A stretch of 64,000 nucleotides of DNA from assembly GCF_003589925.1 (NCBI RefSeq), contig NZ_CP032382.1, positions 5,456,001 through 5,520,000 of the forward strand. Direction: 5' to 3'. Positions 37,801-45,843 of this stretch are shown in pieces. The DNA is from Chryseolinea soli. Lineage in GTDB: Bacteria > Bacteroidota > Bacteroidia > Cytophagales > Cyclobacteriaceae. The position numbers were made by a program, and so were the translations under genes. The notes under the pieces are model-generated. The model saw nothing but the letters and a program-made list of their open reading frames with translations. It was not told the DNA's origin and searched no databases. Each line of letters begins with the position of its first letter. The stretch's first letter is position 1.

Positions 37801-39554
37801 ATGCTGCCATTCTGGATGCGAGCACGTTCACACTCGGTGGCGGCGGGGATTTAAACATGACGGGAACGTCTCAACTTCTCATCGGCAGAACCAATACCGG
37901 AACCTATCCTGAAATGACCGGCGGCTATAACCTCGACGGCGGCACGATCACGTTCAACCAAGCCGGCACCGGAACCTATAGCGCGCTGGCGGTAGATTAC
38001 TACAACCTTTCGTTTGCCGGAAGCAGCTCAGCTACCTTTGATTTTCCTTCAGGAGGTAACGTCGTGAACAACTTGAGTGTGACCCTTGGTGGAACCGCCA
38101 AGATGAGCGTGGTGGTCGATCTTGTTGTAGGCAACACGTTTACATTCAACAGTCCCAGCTCAAACACGTCAACCCTGGGAGCGAACGTGACCGTGGGATC
38201 ATTTGCCATGTTGGCCGGAAAACTTTCAACAACTGGAACTTTTGTGTTCGAAATAAACGACGGCGACTGGACTTATAACACCGGTGCGACGTTCACCGAA
38301 GCCACTACAACCAGCGTGCTCTTCTCCAGTGTTAATGATCAAAACATTGGCGGAACTCAGGCTACTTCGTTAACGAACCTGGAACTTAACAACTCCGGCC
38401 CTACAGGCGTTACACTGGCAAAAGGTCTTAACCTGAGCGGTATATTAACGTTTACAGGAGGTAACCTGATCAGCTCCAGCGCAAACATGCTCGTCATGGC
38501 TGCCGGCTCGTCCGTTACCACGCCCTCCAACGACAGCTATGTTGACGGGCCGATGCAAAAAGTTGGTAATACAGACTTTACGTTCCCGGTGGGTAAGGAT
38601 GGCGAATATCGTCCCATTGCCATCACGGGGATAACGACGGCCAGCCCGACATTCCAGGCAGAGTATTTCCACAGCAACCCCGACGCCAGCTACAGCCTCG
38701 CCAGCAAAGATGCTACCCTGATCCGTATGCAAACCAGCGAATACTGGATCCTGGCCCCCACGATAGTGGGCCCTCAAGCCTTTGTTTGGCTCAGTTGGGA
38801 TGACTTTTCCGGATGGGTTAATGACTTGACCAGTATTCGTGTGGCCCGCTGGAATGGCACCACCTGGAAGGATCACGGCAACGGCGGAACCACGGGCAAC
38901 GTATCGCCCGCCACCGGCACGGTGAGAAGCTCAGCGATTGTGACATCGTTCAGTCCCTTTACCTTGGGCTCCGGAAACGGCAACAATCCCTTGCCCGTAG
39001 AGCTGCTCGCGTTCACAGCCAAGCTGGATGGAACCCAGGTGTTGTTGGATTGGAACACGGCTTCCGAGCTCGACAACGACTACTTCACCATCGACAAAAC
39101 CAAGGACACGAAAAAATTTGCCGAGGTCGCTCGCATCCAAGGTGCGGGCACTACCAACCTGCCTTCGGTTTATTCTACGATCGACAAAACACCTTATACA
39201 GGCGTGTCGTACTATCGTCTGCGTCAGACCGACTTTGAAGGACGCGTAACCGATATGGGTATGGTGGCGGTCAATAATACCGGCGGCACAGAAACACAGA
39301 CGTTGATCGTTTTCCCCAACCCGGCGCAAAACGTACCGCTCAATGTTAATCTCCGCGGTTATGGCTCGGGCGAACAGATTGCCCTGGATATGAGAGACGC
39401 CAAAGGACAAACGATGTTGTCCAAGGCGTTGGCGACGGAGAATACAGGCGAGTTGATCTATGCTGTGGATACCACAGTCCTGTCACCTGGCGTGTATATA
39501 CTGACGGTTCGCGGAAGCCTGGGACCCATCAGCGTTAAAGTCGTAATACAATAG
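34824..39554 (+). CDS. Large secreted beta-repeat protein with T9SS sorting domain
   Basis: 1576 aa. Residues 1-28 are a signal peptide ending 'GSLTFAQ'. Two blocks start with a 'NGNWATPSTWS'-type motif (residue about 36 and again near 700, 'GTWTGTSTWSLTNGG'). Each is followed by many Thr/Ser/Gly/Asn-rich beta-strand repeats ('NLTINAGATLNSNG', 'NISITNGRTLTMTSG') that look like a right-handed beta-helix. Near residue 1400 comes the Bacteroidota pre-CTD motif 'NPLPVELLAFTAKLDG', then a fibronectin-like segment, and the type A sorting domain ('LIVFPNPAQNVPLNV', about 1495-1576). Exported across the outer membrane by T9SS; adhesin or matrix role inferred. A strong terminator follows. Confidence 0.9.
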   Translation: MVTLSKQGTATLRAIFLAAFCLIGSLTFAQTTYYARQNGNWATPSTWSTVSCSGAAATTVPGSTSNVVICAGRTVTASSNTSTTVANVTIQATGILTRTGNGHIYMNSLVLDGLVDGNGQGDLRMGNTAGSTLSGTGVYSVDNGSSDIRLQSNVTILAGTDLTFDDDGTFRINGKTATNNGKISIITPSNFSGNGIFLNNTTTSYLLYSRGANFGGTTLNAANTGNTVEFKPTSGSRTMGGAGSFYHLIISGATSNCSAATTIRGNLTINAGATLNSNGRDISIAGNWTNNGSFTEGTRKVTFNGSANNQTVTAETFYDLTINNTFASGKVTATGNISITNGRTLTMTSGIFDMQTNTLTQTAGSAKLTASGGDLRMAKTGVTLPELTGTYTITGGTITFSGSGAQTARALNTGSSTYYHIAFSGGGTTTLAGDITVKGNWTNTGNTVTGNVITTFGGTGTQTITNTAGQIFYTLKTNTTGPLTLAASTNATVSNTLNMTSGNINLNGQTLQLGNGSGAALSRTAGICYGGFFKRYFPAATAISPTAGSLYGLFPVGSSVSYRPVQVTSTANATTGGYVIVEHNDALTTVDVSYNDNEGTAIQRVTDMNDLISTSGLVGGTYTLSVTMGSLSSQGVVSDLKLETQDGPPYGVGTHVTSTGTPASPVVARSGLAAGDFNHTFVLGTKNASATPMVASYYSRITGTWTGTSTWSLTNGGPSCTCVPSSSSIVYITSGTVVTITTGAQTVDFVFIKSGGTLNSSSGSLTANYDMSTEGSGKFGAGGTTAWTIKRDLTFSGTGTSTSTVAINVTGDLEIDAGTTFNTTSALSVAGDEITIDGTLGIGSSTLTLSGANATISGSAGSITGTSSANINFTTSKSILSGSSLTIQPNINLSSGVVLTNSGTVTHSGNLTGAAASSTWVNDAGSVYNVTGAVLATGVLNTDAIPNLVNYNGSGAQTVKAPNTTYYDLQISNAGTKSLTGNLTVDNSLTIQDAAILDASTFTLGGGGDLNMTGTSQLLIGRTNTGTYPEMTGGYNLDGGTITFNQAGTGTYSALAVDYYNLSFAGSSSATFDFPSGGNVVNNLSVTLGGTAKMSVVVDLVVGNTFTFNSPSSNTSTLGANVTVGSFAMLAGKLSTTGTFVFEINDGDWTYNTGATFTEATTTSVLFSSVNDQNIGGTQATSLTNLELNNSGPTGVTLAKGLNLSGILTFTGGNLISSSANMLVMAAGSSVTTPSNDSYVDGPMQKVGNTDFTFPVGKDGEYRPIAITGITTASPTFQAEYFHSNPDASYSLASKDATLIRMQTSEYWILAPTIVGPQAFVWLSWDDFSGWVNDLTSIRVARWNGTTWKDHGNGGTTGNVSPATGTVRSSAIVTSFSPFTLGSGNGNNPLPVELLAFTAKLDGTQVLLDWNTASELDNDYFTIDKTKDTKKFAEVARIQGAGTTNLPSVYSTIDKTPYTGVSYYRLRQTDFEGRVTDMGMVAVNNTGGTETQTLIVFPNPAQNVPLNVNLRGYGSGEQIALDMRDAKGQTMLSKALATENTGELIYAVDTTVLSPGVYILTVRGSLGPISVKVVIQ

Positions 39555-39572
39555 CATTGCTTCTCCATTTTG

Positions 39573-39602
39573 AAAAGGCAGGACATTAGTCCTGCCTTTT
39601 TT
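39573..39602 (+). terminator. Strong rho-independent terminator
   Basis: AAAAGGCAGGAC (39573-39584), loop ATTA, GTCCTGCCTTTT (39589-39600), then TT. The 12-bp stem is perfect and the A/T flanks make it bidirectional. It isolates the giant gene from the modification operon. Confidence 0.92.
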
Positions 39603-39766
39603 GTTGTGCGATACTTTAAAAGTGGGCGAAAAAATAGTCGGAAATGAAAAAAGATCGGGCTGCGGGTTTTTGAATAGTATTTTGATAGCCAGGCGCTTGA
39701 TGCCATGGTGTTTGAATCTGCAAATGAAGCCTGAATTACATCTTATCGATTATGCAGGAAAAAAAA

Positions 39767-39799
39767 TTTGCATAACCCTTTCGAATTAAATTTCCTTTG
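39767..39799 (+). promoter_or_regulatory. Promoter of the S-M-small protein operon
   Basis: TTTG at 39767-39770, 21 bp, then TTCCTTTG at 39792-39799 (one mismatch to TAnnTTTG). The ATG of the first gene is 18 bp further on. The in-frame TTG at 39797 lies inside the -7 box and is not a start. Confidence 0.6.
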
Positions 39800-39817
39800 T
39801 ACCATAGCTTCACCGTT

Positions 39818-40405
39818 ATGGTCACGAAAAAGAACATCAAAACCGTGGTCTTCAATATTTTCTCGGGATACTCTTTTCGGAAAAGGGTGACGGCCGAGCC
39901 GGGTGGCGACCTGCGGGTCATCCAAATGAAAGATCTTTCCAATCGCTACACGGCCATCAAGACCGACACGCTCACCCCTGTGCTTTCCCGAAAGATCAGT
40001 CCCAATTCCTTTCTTCAACCGGGCGATATTCTTTTCATTGCGAAAGGTGCGCATAACTATGCCATTGTGTTTGAACTGAACCTCCCGAAAGCAATCGCTT
40101 CGTCTGCATTTTTTGTATTGCGACCCGATCCTGAAAAAATTGTGCCGGCGTACCTGGCTTGGTATCTTAACCAATCTACCGTCCAGCGATTTTTTTTGAA
40201 CAATGCTTCGGGGGCTTATATGCCTAACGTCGCAAAGACAACCCTGGAGCGGGTCACGGTGATCATCCCTTCGGAAGATATTCAGCGCAAAATTGTGAGC
40301 ATCGATAAATTGGTGAAAAAAGAAGAACTTCTTTTGAAGCGAATCATGCAGAAGAAGCATCGCGTCGTTACCCAGGCACTGATGAAAATTGTTGAAACAA
40401 AATAA
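39818..40405 (+). CDS. Half-length type I specificity (S) subunit
   Basis: 195 aa, about half of a normal HsdS. There is one target-recognition domain (about 10-140, 'DLRVIQMKDLSNRY', 'FLQPGDILFIAKGAHNYAIV', 'VPAYLAWYLNQSTVQRFF') and one conserved helical spacer (about 150-190, 'IIPSEDIQRKIVSIDKLVKKEE'). A full S subunit has two of each. Known half-S proteins dimerise to recognise symmetric sites. It stands upstream of the M gene (9 bp apart), and no restriction (R) gene is present in the window. The start at 39818 is the first ATG after a promoter. Confidence 0.82.
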   Translation: MVTKKNIKTVVFNIFSGYSFRKRVTAEPGGDLRVIQMKDLSNRYTAIKTDTLTPVLSRKISPNSFLQPGDILFIAKGAHNYAIVFELNLPKAIASSAFFVLRPDPEKIVPAYLAWYLNQSTVQRFFLNNASGAYMPNVAKTTLERVTVIIPSEDIQRKIVSIDKLVKKEELLLKRIMQKKHRVVTQALMKIVETK

Positions 40406-40414
40406 GGAAAGACA

Positions 40415-42163
40415 ATGGAAGAAATGGCTCAGGAACGTATCAACAGGTTGGTGACCCTCGCGGGGAAATCATTTTTCGGCCACGCCCATTCGCGCGAGCA
40501 ACTTCACCAGGTTATGGCCGTGTTGCTGCTAAAGCACGCCAGTGATCGTTGGAATAAGACGCACAAGATGCTTCGCGAAAAACTTGGCGACGATGATGCA
40601 GCGATCGATCAACGAATGAAACGTCTCCGGTTTCCGCTGTTGTGGGAGAATAGGATCGAGCACTTGTTTGATCACCGAAATCATCCCGGATTTGTGGCAA
40701 GGATCGACAACGCATTTTCTGACATGGTGAGCGGGAGCCGTGGCGTGTTGGATGAGGTTTTCAAGGAGATCAATTTTAATGCGCCGGCATTGGGACAGCG
40801 AAACCGGAAGTTGAAAACGCTGATCGCCGATATTGCCAACCCAATGCTCGATCTGAGCGATGATTTTCGCCTTGGGGAGGCCGTTTCGTGTCTTCTGGAA
40901 AGTTTTTTTAACGGGTTGCCTACAGTTGGCGAGCACTACACGCAGCGCAAGGTTTCGATGTTGCTGGCCAGGTTGTTGGACCCGCAGGAAGGCATGCAGA
41001 TCTGTGATCCGTTTATGGGCACAGGATCGACGTTGATCGAAACAGCCAAACACGTGCGCGGCCCCAATGGAATGCGTTCAAGGAATGTTTCACTCTACGG
41101 CCAGGACAATAACCGGGAGGCCTGGACCACAGCGAAGCTCAATTTTCTTCTTCACCATTGGGATGATGTGCACCTGGGAGTGGGGGATATTTTTAATAAC
41201 CCCCTTCACCTTGAGCATGGTGGGTTGATGCGTTTTGACATCGTTGTCGGGGCGCCACCCATGGAGGCGGAAGGGCCGACGGCTGAAGAGGCGAGACGCG
41301 ATCCCTATCAGCGGTTTTTGAGGGGCTGTCCGCCAAAGGGCAGGGGAGATTTTGCATACATTCTGCATGCTGTCGAGACGCTTGGGCCGGGGGGAAGAGC
41401 GGGGCTTGTTGTTCCGCAAGGCGTGCTGTTCAGAGGCCAGCGGGAAGGGGTGATCCGGCGATCGCTAATCGAAGAGAACCTCATCGATGCCGTGATTGCT
41501 TTGCCGCAGCATCAGGTCTATGGCATGGGAGTTCCCGCCGCTATTATAATTTTCAATAAAGCGCGTAAAACAAAAAGCGTCGTGTTCATCGATGCGAGCA
41601 AGAAACAAACCATCGGCAGGAAAGCTATGAGATGGAGTGACGAAGACATTGACCGGATCGTTTCCATCTACCGCAAGCGGGAGAGCGTTGCAAAATATGC
41701 CTATGTGTCGTCGCAGGCTCAGATCCGGAATAATCAATTCAACCTAAGCGTTTCCCGTTACGTCGGTAGCGATAGAGGTGATGAGTTGTCGACAGCTATT
41801 ATTTTGAATGAAGACGACATCCTGAAATTGGAGTCCGAATTGGGGCAAGTCAGGAACGACATTCGGATAGAGCTGCGCAACCTGCTGGGCAGCGATGGAG
41901 ACGACATTCTATCGATCGTGAATGAACCCCTACCGCCATACGTACGCGAAATAGGTCTGGTAATGATATGGAAGAACGGGCAACTTGGAATTTTGATGGT
42001 GGATGTGGCCTCATTCTTCGACCGGAGAAACGATGAACAGACACGAGTGCCTCAGAAAATCTCCTACCTCAGGAAAAGCAACAAGAACAGGCAGCCCTTT
42101 AAAAAGGCTGCACGCTCAAAAAAGCCGAAGGAGGTTCTACAGGAAGAAGCAACAATGATTTAG
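40415..42163 (+). CDS. Type I-like DNA methyltransferase (M) subunit with degenerate motif IV
   Basis: 582 aa. The N-terminal helical domain (about 10-150) resembles HsdM_N. 'VGEHYTQRKVSMLLARLLDP' leads into the SAM-binding motif I 'DPFMGTGS' (198-205). Where active adenine methyltransferases have (N/D/S)PP(Y/F), this protein has 'FDIVVGAPPMEAEG' with A280-P-P-M283, so the catalytic Asn/Asp and the aromatic residue are both replaced. The remaining fold ('GRAGLVVPQGVLFRG', 'IDAVIALPQHQVYGMGVPAAIIIFNK') is intact. The Lys/Arg-rich C-terminus (about 545-575) could bind nucleic acid. A binding-only or regulatory protein is a reasonable inference; so is altered chemistry. Confidence 0.8.
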   Translation: MEEMAQERINRLVTLAGKSFFGHAHSREQLHQVMAVLLLKHASDRWNKTHKMLREKLGDDDAAIDQRMKRLRFPLLWENRIEHLFDHRNHPGFVARIDNAFSDMVSGSRGVLDEVFKEINFNAPALGQRNRKLKTLIADIANPMLDLSDDFRLGEAVSCLLESFFNGLPTVGEHYTQRKVSMLLARLLDPQEGMQICDPFMGTGSTLIETAKHVRGPNGMRSRNVSLYGQDNNREAWTTAKLNFLLHHWDDVHLGVGDIFNNPLHLEHGGLMRFDIVVGAPPMEAEGPTAEEARRDPYQRFLRGCPPKGRGDFAYILHAVETLGPGGRAGLVVPQGVLFRGQREGVIRRSLIEENLIDAVIALPQHQVYGMGVPAAIIIFNKARKTKSVVFIDASKKQTIGRKAMRWSDEDIDRIVSIYRKRESVAKYAYVSSQAQIRNNQFNLSVSRYVGSDRGDELSTAIILNEDDILKLESELGQVRNDIRIELRNLLGSDGDDILSIVNEPLPPYVREIGLVMIWKNGQLGILMVDVASFFDRRNDEQTRVPQKISYLRKSNKNRQPFKKAARSKKPKEVLQEEATMI

Positions 42164-42174
42164 ATTAAGCCTAT

Positions 42175-42447
42175 ATGCCGACCACGAATGAGCATGACCA
42201 CACCACTGTGATATTACCAAAATCTTCGCGATTGACGATGGAGATTGTAGAGCAATTGGATCAACTATTGAACTCGTCGACCGCCGAGGAATACCGGAAC
42301 ACCCTTTTAGAGGTGTATCACCTCTACATCTTGCACGAGCACGGTCATCTTCCGGTTCATTTTGACAGCATGGCGAACCATATGTACGCGCTGACCGAGT
42401 TTTTCAGAATAACGGAAGCTGAAATGCGTAAAAAGCCCGACCATTAG
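42175..42447 (+). CDS. 90-aa helical protein, third gene of the S-M operon
   Basis: 90 aa, 11 bp after the M gene stop and probably co-transcribed. Not a recognised family. It is mostly helical with a conserved core 'RNTLLEVYHLYILHEHGHLP' followed by 'FDSMANHMYALTEFF'. A clear paralogue is encoded at 57182-57496: about 32 of 68 aligned residues are identical, including RNTLLE, the HEH triplet, LP, FD and MA. No signal peptide or membrane helix is present. The His/Glu cluster could bind a metal, but this is speculative. Confidence 0.8.
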   Translation: MPTTNEHDHTTVILPKSSRLTMEIVEQLDQLLNSSTAEEYRNTLLEVYHLYILHEHGHLPVHFDSMANHMYALTEFFRITEAEMRKKPDH

Positions 42448-42480
42448 CCCACGCGTAGGGGCTGCGGCCACCAAAGCGAA

Positions 42481-44436
42481 TCACTTCACAAACCTGGTAA
42501 AAAACGCGATGGCTTCCGGATTCTTCAGCGCACCGGCATTCACCACCTCCTTCACGGCCTTTCCCATCAAGACCTTCTTCACCGGGGTCTCTGTTTTCTT
42601 GCCGCTGAGTGTATAAGGAATGTCCGGCACAGCGATGATCTCATCCGGCACATGCCGGGGGCTGTAGTCGTTGCGCAAGGTAGTGTTGATCTTTGTCTTA
42701 ATGGCATCGTTCAACGACGCGCCGTCTTGCATCACCACGAACAAGGGCATCCAAAATTGTCCGCCCTCTTTTTCCAGGCAAATGATCAGACTGTCCTTTA
42801 CTTCTTTCACTTTGTCGACTGCCCGGTAGATCTCGCTCGTTCCAATGCGCACGCCGCCGCGGTTGAGGGTGGCGTCCGACCGGCCATAGATCACCACACC
42901 CTGGCGCGGTGTGATCCGCGCCCAGTCACCATGCCGCCACACGCCGGGGAAGGTCTCGAAATAGCTTTCCGTATAGCGCTTGAAGGCGGAGTCGTTCCAA
43001 AAATAGATCGGCATCGAAGGCATGGCTTGGGTGATCACCATTTCGCCAACTTCGTCCTTGATCGCTTCCCCGTTCTCGTCAAAAGTTTCCAACGCACAAC
43101 CCAGGGCCCTGCACTGAATCTCCCCGGCATAGACCGGCCATATCGGGTTGCCCCCTACAAAAGCGCTGCACACATCCGTGCCCCCGCTCATAGACACCAA
43201 CCAGATCTCCGGTTTCACTTCTTTATATACCCACGTAAATCCTTCCGGTGGCAACGTGCTTCCGGTAGAACTGATCGAGCGCAGCTGCGAGAGATCAAAG
43301 TCACGCGCGGGAGCAATGCCGGCTTTCATGTTGGCCAATAGATAGCCCGCGCTTGTGCCGAAGTGATGAATGCCCACCTCCTCCGAAAACTGCCACAAGG
43401 CGTTCAAATCAGGGAATGCGGGGCTGCCGTCATAAAGCACCATCACGCCCCCGGCCAGCAGGCTGCCGTGAATGTAATTCCACATCATCCAGCCCGTGGT
43501 GGTATACCAGAAGCAGCGGTCGCCCGCGCGGAAGTCGTTGTGAAACGTACCGTACTTCAATTGTTCCAGGAGGATGCCGCCTTGCGAGTGTACGATGGCT
43601 TTTGGCAAACCAGTGGTCCCCGAAGAATAGAGCACCCACAACGGATGGCCAAAAGGCACCCGTTGAAAGATAAGGGGCAACGCCTTGTTGCGCGTCACCT
43701 CTTCCCAATGCACGATCGTTACTTTGGGATGGATGAACGCGGTGTTATTTTCCGCCAGCACGATCACGGTCTCCACCGTGGGCAATGCCTGCAGCAATTC
43801 TTGTATGGTTGTGGTCTTGTCAAACACCTTACCACCGTAGCGATAGTGGTCCACGGCAATCAGCACCTTGGGTTCGATCTGTGCAAAGCGGTCGATCACC
43901 GCCGGTGTGCCAAAGTCGGGCGAGCAACTGGACCAGGTAGCTCCCAATCCACTCGCGGCCAGAAAAGCGGCCGAAGCTTCAGGGATGCAAGGCATATAGG
44001 CCGCCACACGATCGCCTGCCTTCACCCCACGGCTCGCCAGGTAATGCTGCAAGGCCGCCACCTGTCCCTTCAACTCTTCCCACGACACTTCCCGCACATC
44101 GCCCGTTTCGCCTTTAAACACAATGGCCGGCTGCTTCGTCGTGGCCTTGCGAAAGATATGTTCCGCATAGTTCAACCGCGTGCCTTCAAACCACTGCGTG
44201 TGGGGCATAGGCTGGCCGTTGGTAACGGTCTTGTAGGAGCCGTCGTGGAGGATGTCGAAGTATTGCCACACGTGGTCCCAGAATTGATCGGGCTCTGTTG
44301 TGGACCATTCCCACAGTTGGCTGTAGTTGTTCACCTGCATGTGCTTCTTGCTTCCCAGCCAGCGCATGAAGGCCGTCAGGTTGGCTTGGTCGATAGCCGT
44401 TTGAGAGGGTGTCCAGAGTGGGGTCGGGGTCTTCAT
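42481..44436 (-). CDS. Acetoacetate-CoA ligase
   Basis: 651 aa, the usual size for acetoacetyl-CoA synthetase, an ANL-superfamily enzyme that activates acetoacetate with ATP and CoA in the cytoplasm. The AMP-binding loop is 'LYSSGTTGLPKAIVHSQGG' (about 270-288). The C-terminal hinge region is 'YGRSDATLNRGGVRIGTSE' and the catalytic Lys lies in 'YTLSGKKTETPVKKVL' (about 610). The N-terminus 'PLWTPSQTAIDQANLTAFM' is characteristic of this subfamily rather than acetyl-CoA synthetase. The gene starts 1 bp after the end of ribF, so they share a transcript. Confidence 0.93.
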   Translation of the reverse strand: MKTPTPLWTPSQTAIDQANLTAFMRWLGSKKHMQVNNYSQLWEWSTTEPDQFWDHVWQYFDILHDGSYKTVTNGQPMPHTQWFEGTRLNYAEHIFRKATTKQPAIVFKGETGDVREVSWEELKGQVAALQHYLASRGVKAGDRVAAYMPCIPEASAAFLAASGLGATWSSCSPDFGTPAVIDRFAQIEPKVLIAVDHYRYGGKVFDKTTTIQELLQALPTVETVIVLAENNTAFIHPKVTIVHWEEVTRNKALPLIFQRVPFGHPLWVLYSSGTTGLPKAIVHSQGGILLEQLKYGTFHNDFRAGDRCFWYTTTGWMMWNYIHGSLLAGGVMVLYDGSPAFPDLNALWQFSEEVGIHHFGTSAGYLLANMKAGIAPARDFDLSQLRSISSTGSTLPPEGFTWVYKEVKPEIWLVSMSGGTDVCSAFVGGNPIWPVYAGEIQCRALGCALETFDENGEAIKDEVGEMVITQAMPSMPIYFWNDSAFKRYTESYFETFPGVWRHGDWARITPRQGVVIYGRSDATLNRGGVRIGTSEIYRAVDKVKEVKDSLIICLEKEGGQFWMPLFVVMQDGASLNDAIKTKINTTLRNDYSPRHVPDEIIAVPDIPYTLSGKKTETPVKKVLMGKAVKEVVNAGALKNPEAIAFFTRFVK

Positions 44437-44437
44437 G

Positions 44438-45364
44438 CTAGCCTAATATCTTCATTGCCGCGATCTTATCTAAGTGGAGCTGTTCCTTCAAGGCTTCCAG
44501 GTCGTTGAACTTGATGTCGCCGCGGATCAGCTTGTGAAAGTGGACGGTGAGCGATTCGCCGTAAATGTCCTGGGCAAAGTCGAAGATATTCACTTCGATG
44601 TTGCGTTTCACACCGTTCACGGTCGGTCGGTTGCCGATGTAGAGCATGCCCTTGTAGCGTTTGTTGGCATGGTCCACCGTCACGGCGTAGATGCCATCGG
44701 CGGGGATCAGTTTGTAGGCGGTGTCCACTTCAATGTTGGCCGTGGGGTAGCCCAGCAAGCGACCCAGTTTGTCGCCCATCACCACGCGACCGGTCAGGCT
44801 GTAGAAGTTGCCCAGGAAGTGGGTAGCCGTGTCGATGTCGCCATCCTCCAGCGCTTGCCGGATCTTGGTCGAGCTCACCCCCACATGATCGATGTCCTGC
44901 CGCGGGATCTCTTCCACGGCAAAGCCATACTTCGGACCGTCGGCCAGCAGTTGCTCGAAGCTGCCTTCGCGGTTCTTTCCAAAGTGATGGTCGTGGCCGA
45001 TCACCAGCTTCCGGGTGCCGATCGTGTTCACAATAATTTGGGTAATAAACTCCTCCGACGACAACTGCGAAAACTCTTTCGTGAACGGTATCCGAACCAG
45101 GTGATGGATCCCCTGGGCCTTCAACAGGGCTGCCTTTTCCTCGAAGGTGTTCAACAATTTCAGCGACGTATGTTCCGGGTGCAACACCAACCGTGGGTGG
45201 GGCCAGAAGGTGATCACCACCGTTTCGCCCCCGTTTTTCCCTGCTGTTTCGCGCAGCCGCGACAAGATCTTCTGATGGCCCACGTGCACGCCGTCGAACG
45301 TCCCGCTGGTCACCACCGCATAGTTCAGCCGCACAAAATCATCGATACCGTGATAGATCTTCAT
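44438..45364 (-). CDS. ribF: Bifunctional riboflavin kinase/FMN adenylyltransferase
   Basis: 308 aa. The N-terminal adenylyltransferase has 'TSGTFDGVHVGHQKIL' (HxGH-type nucleotide site, about 20-35) and 'IGHDHHFGKNREG'. The C-terminal riboflavin kinase has 'GRLLGYPTANIEVD' (about 200-213) with the PTAN motif that binds Mg-ATP. It makes FMN and then FAD. It is upstream of the acetoacetate ligase in the same operon. Confidence 0.95.
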   Translation of the reverse strand: MKIYHGIDDFVRLNYAVVTSGTFDGVHVGHQKILSRLRETAGKNGGETVVITFWPHPRLVLHPEHTSLKLLNTFEEKAALLKAQGIHHLVRIPFTKEFSQLSSEEFITQIIVNTIGTRKLVIGHDHHFGKNREGSFEQLLADGPKYGFAVEEIPRQDIDHVGVSSTKIRQALEDGDIDTATHFLGNFYSLTGRVVMGDKLGRLLGYPTANIEVDTAYKLIPADGIYAVTVDHANKRYKGMLYIGNRPTVNGVKRNIEVNIFDFAQDIYGESLTVHFHKLIRGDIKFNDLEALKEQLHLDKIAAMKILG

Positions 45365-45484
45365 GAGTTTCCTCTTTTGGAAAGGTAAAGGTATACATTT
45401 TTAAAAAGCCCAAAACGCAGCCACCGCCAGGCCGTGTGCCCTCCGTTGGAAGATATTAAGAATCAAATGTATAGCATGGGGGCC

Positions 45485-45503
45485 TGCCCCCGAGGCGGGG
45501 GCA
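45485..45503. repeat. Hairpin with CCCGAGGCGGG core, short form
   Basis: TGCCCCC / GGGGGCA (7 bp) closes a GAGGC loop. It shares the 11-nt core with the hairpins at 45676-45709 and 57157-57190, but has no bulge and a shorter outer stem. Confidence 0.6.
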
Positions 45504-45675
45504 CCGGGCTCTCCGTTCCAAGTCCTCGCCCCGCGCACCGCCCGGCCCGTCGCTGTGGGCTTTCCACTGCGATCCCTGGCCCGGGTGTTCCCCTTGGTGG
45601 ATGGTGACAGGTGGCGGTCGAGTGTGTTGCCTTGGAGTTATGCTGTGTTTGGGGAGTGTGTTGTCCGGCTGTGAG

Positions 45676-45709
45676 AAAGCGAAGTCCCCGAGGCGGGAGA
45701 CTTCGCTTT
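45676..45709. repeat. 34-nt bulged hairpin with CCCGAGGCGGG core
   Basis: Outer stem AAAGCGAAGTC (45676-45686) pairs with GACTTCGCTTT (45699-45709). Inside is CCC-GAGGC-GGG (45687-45697), then one bulged A (45698). The hairpin at 57157-57190, read on the minus strand, has the same length, core and bulge but a different outer stem. Confidence 0.75.
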
Positions 45710-45843
45710 GGCGGAGGGTCGGCATATTAATGCCATCCTTTTGACGCATACCACCTCTACGATGTCGCAATTATAGCCATCATGTCACGCGCCGTCTGCA
45801 GACATTTGTGATAACAAAAACAATCACTTTAAATAATATCAAT

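Larger units (their letters stand above)
45365..45843. other. GC-rich intergenic region with palindromes
   Basis: 479 bp without a supportable gene. A 104-codon minus-strand frame (45456-45770) has the low-complexity Arg/Gly/Pro content of a shadow. The region contains two hairpins sharing a CCCGAGGCGGG core, described separately. Confidence 0.5.

Noticed and set aside
43363..45388. Plus-strand frames of 381 and 304 codons
   Set aside because: Antisense to the acetoacetate ligase and ribF, both of which have complete family signatures; the translations are His/Arg-rich and featureless.
45456..45770. 104-codon minus-strand frame
   Set aside because: Low-complexity Arg/Gly/Pro translation across two palindromes; no start context or homology.
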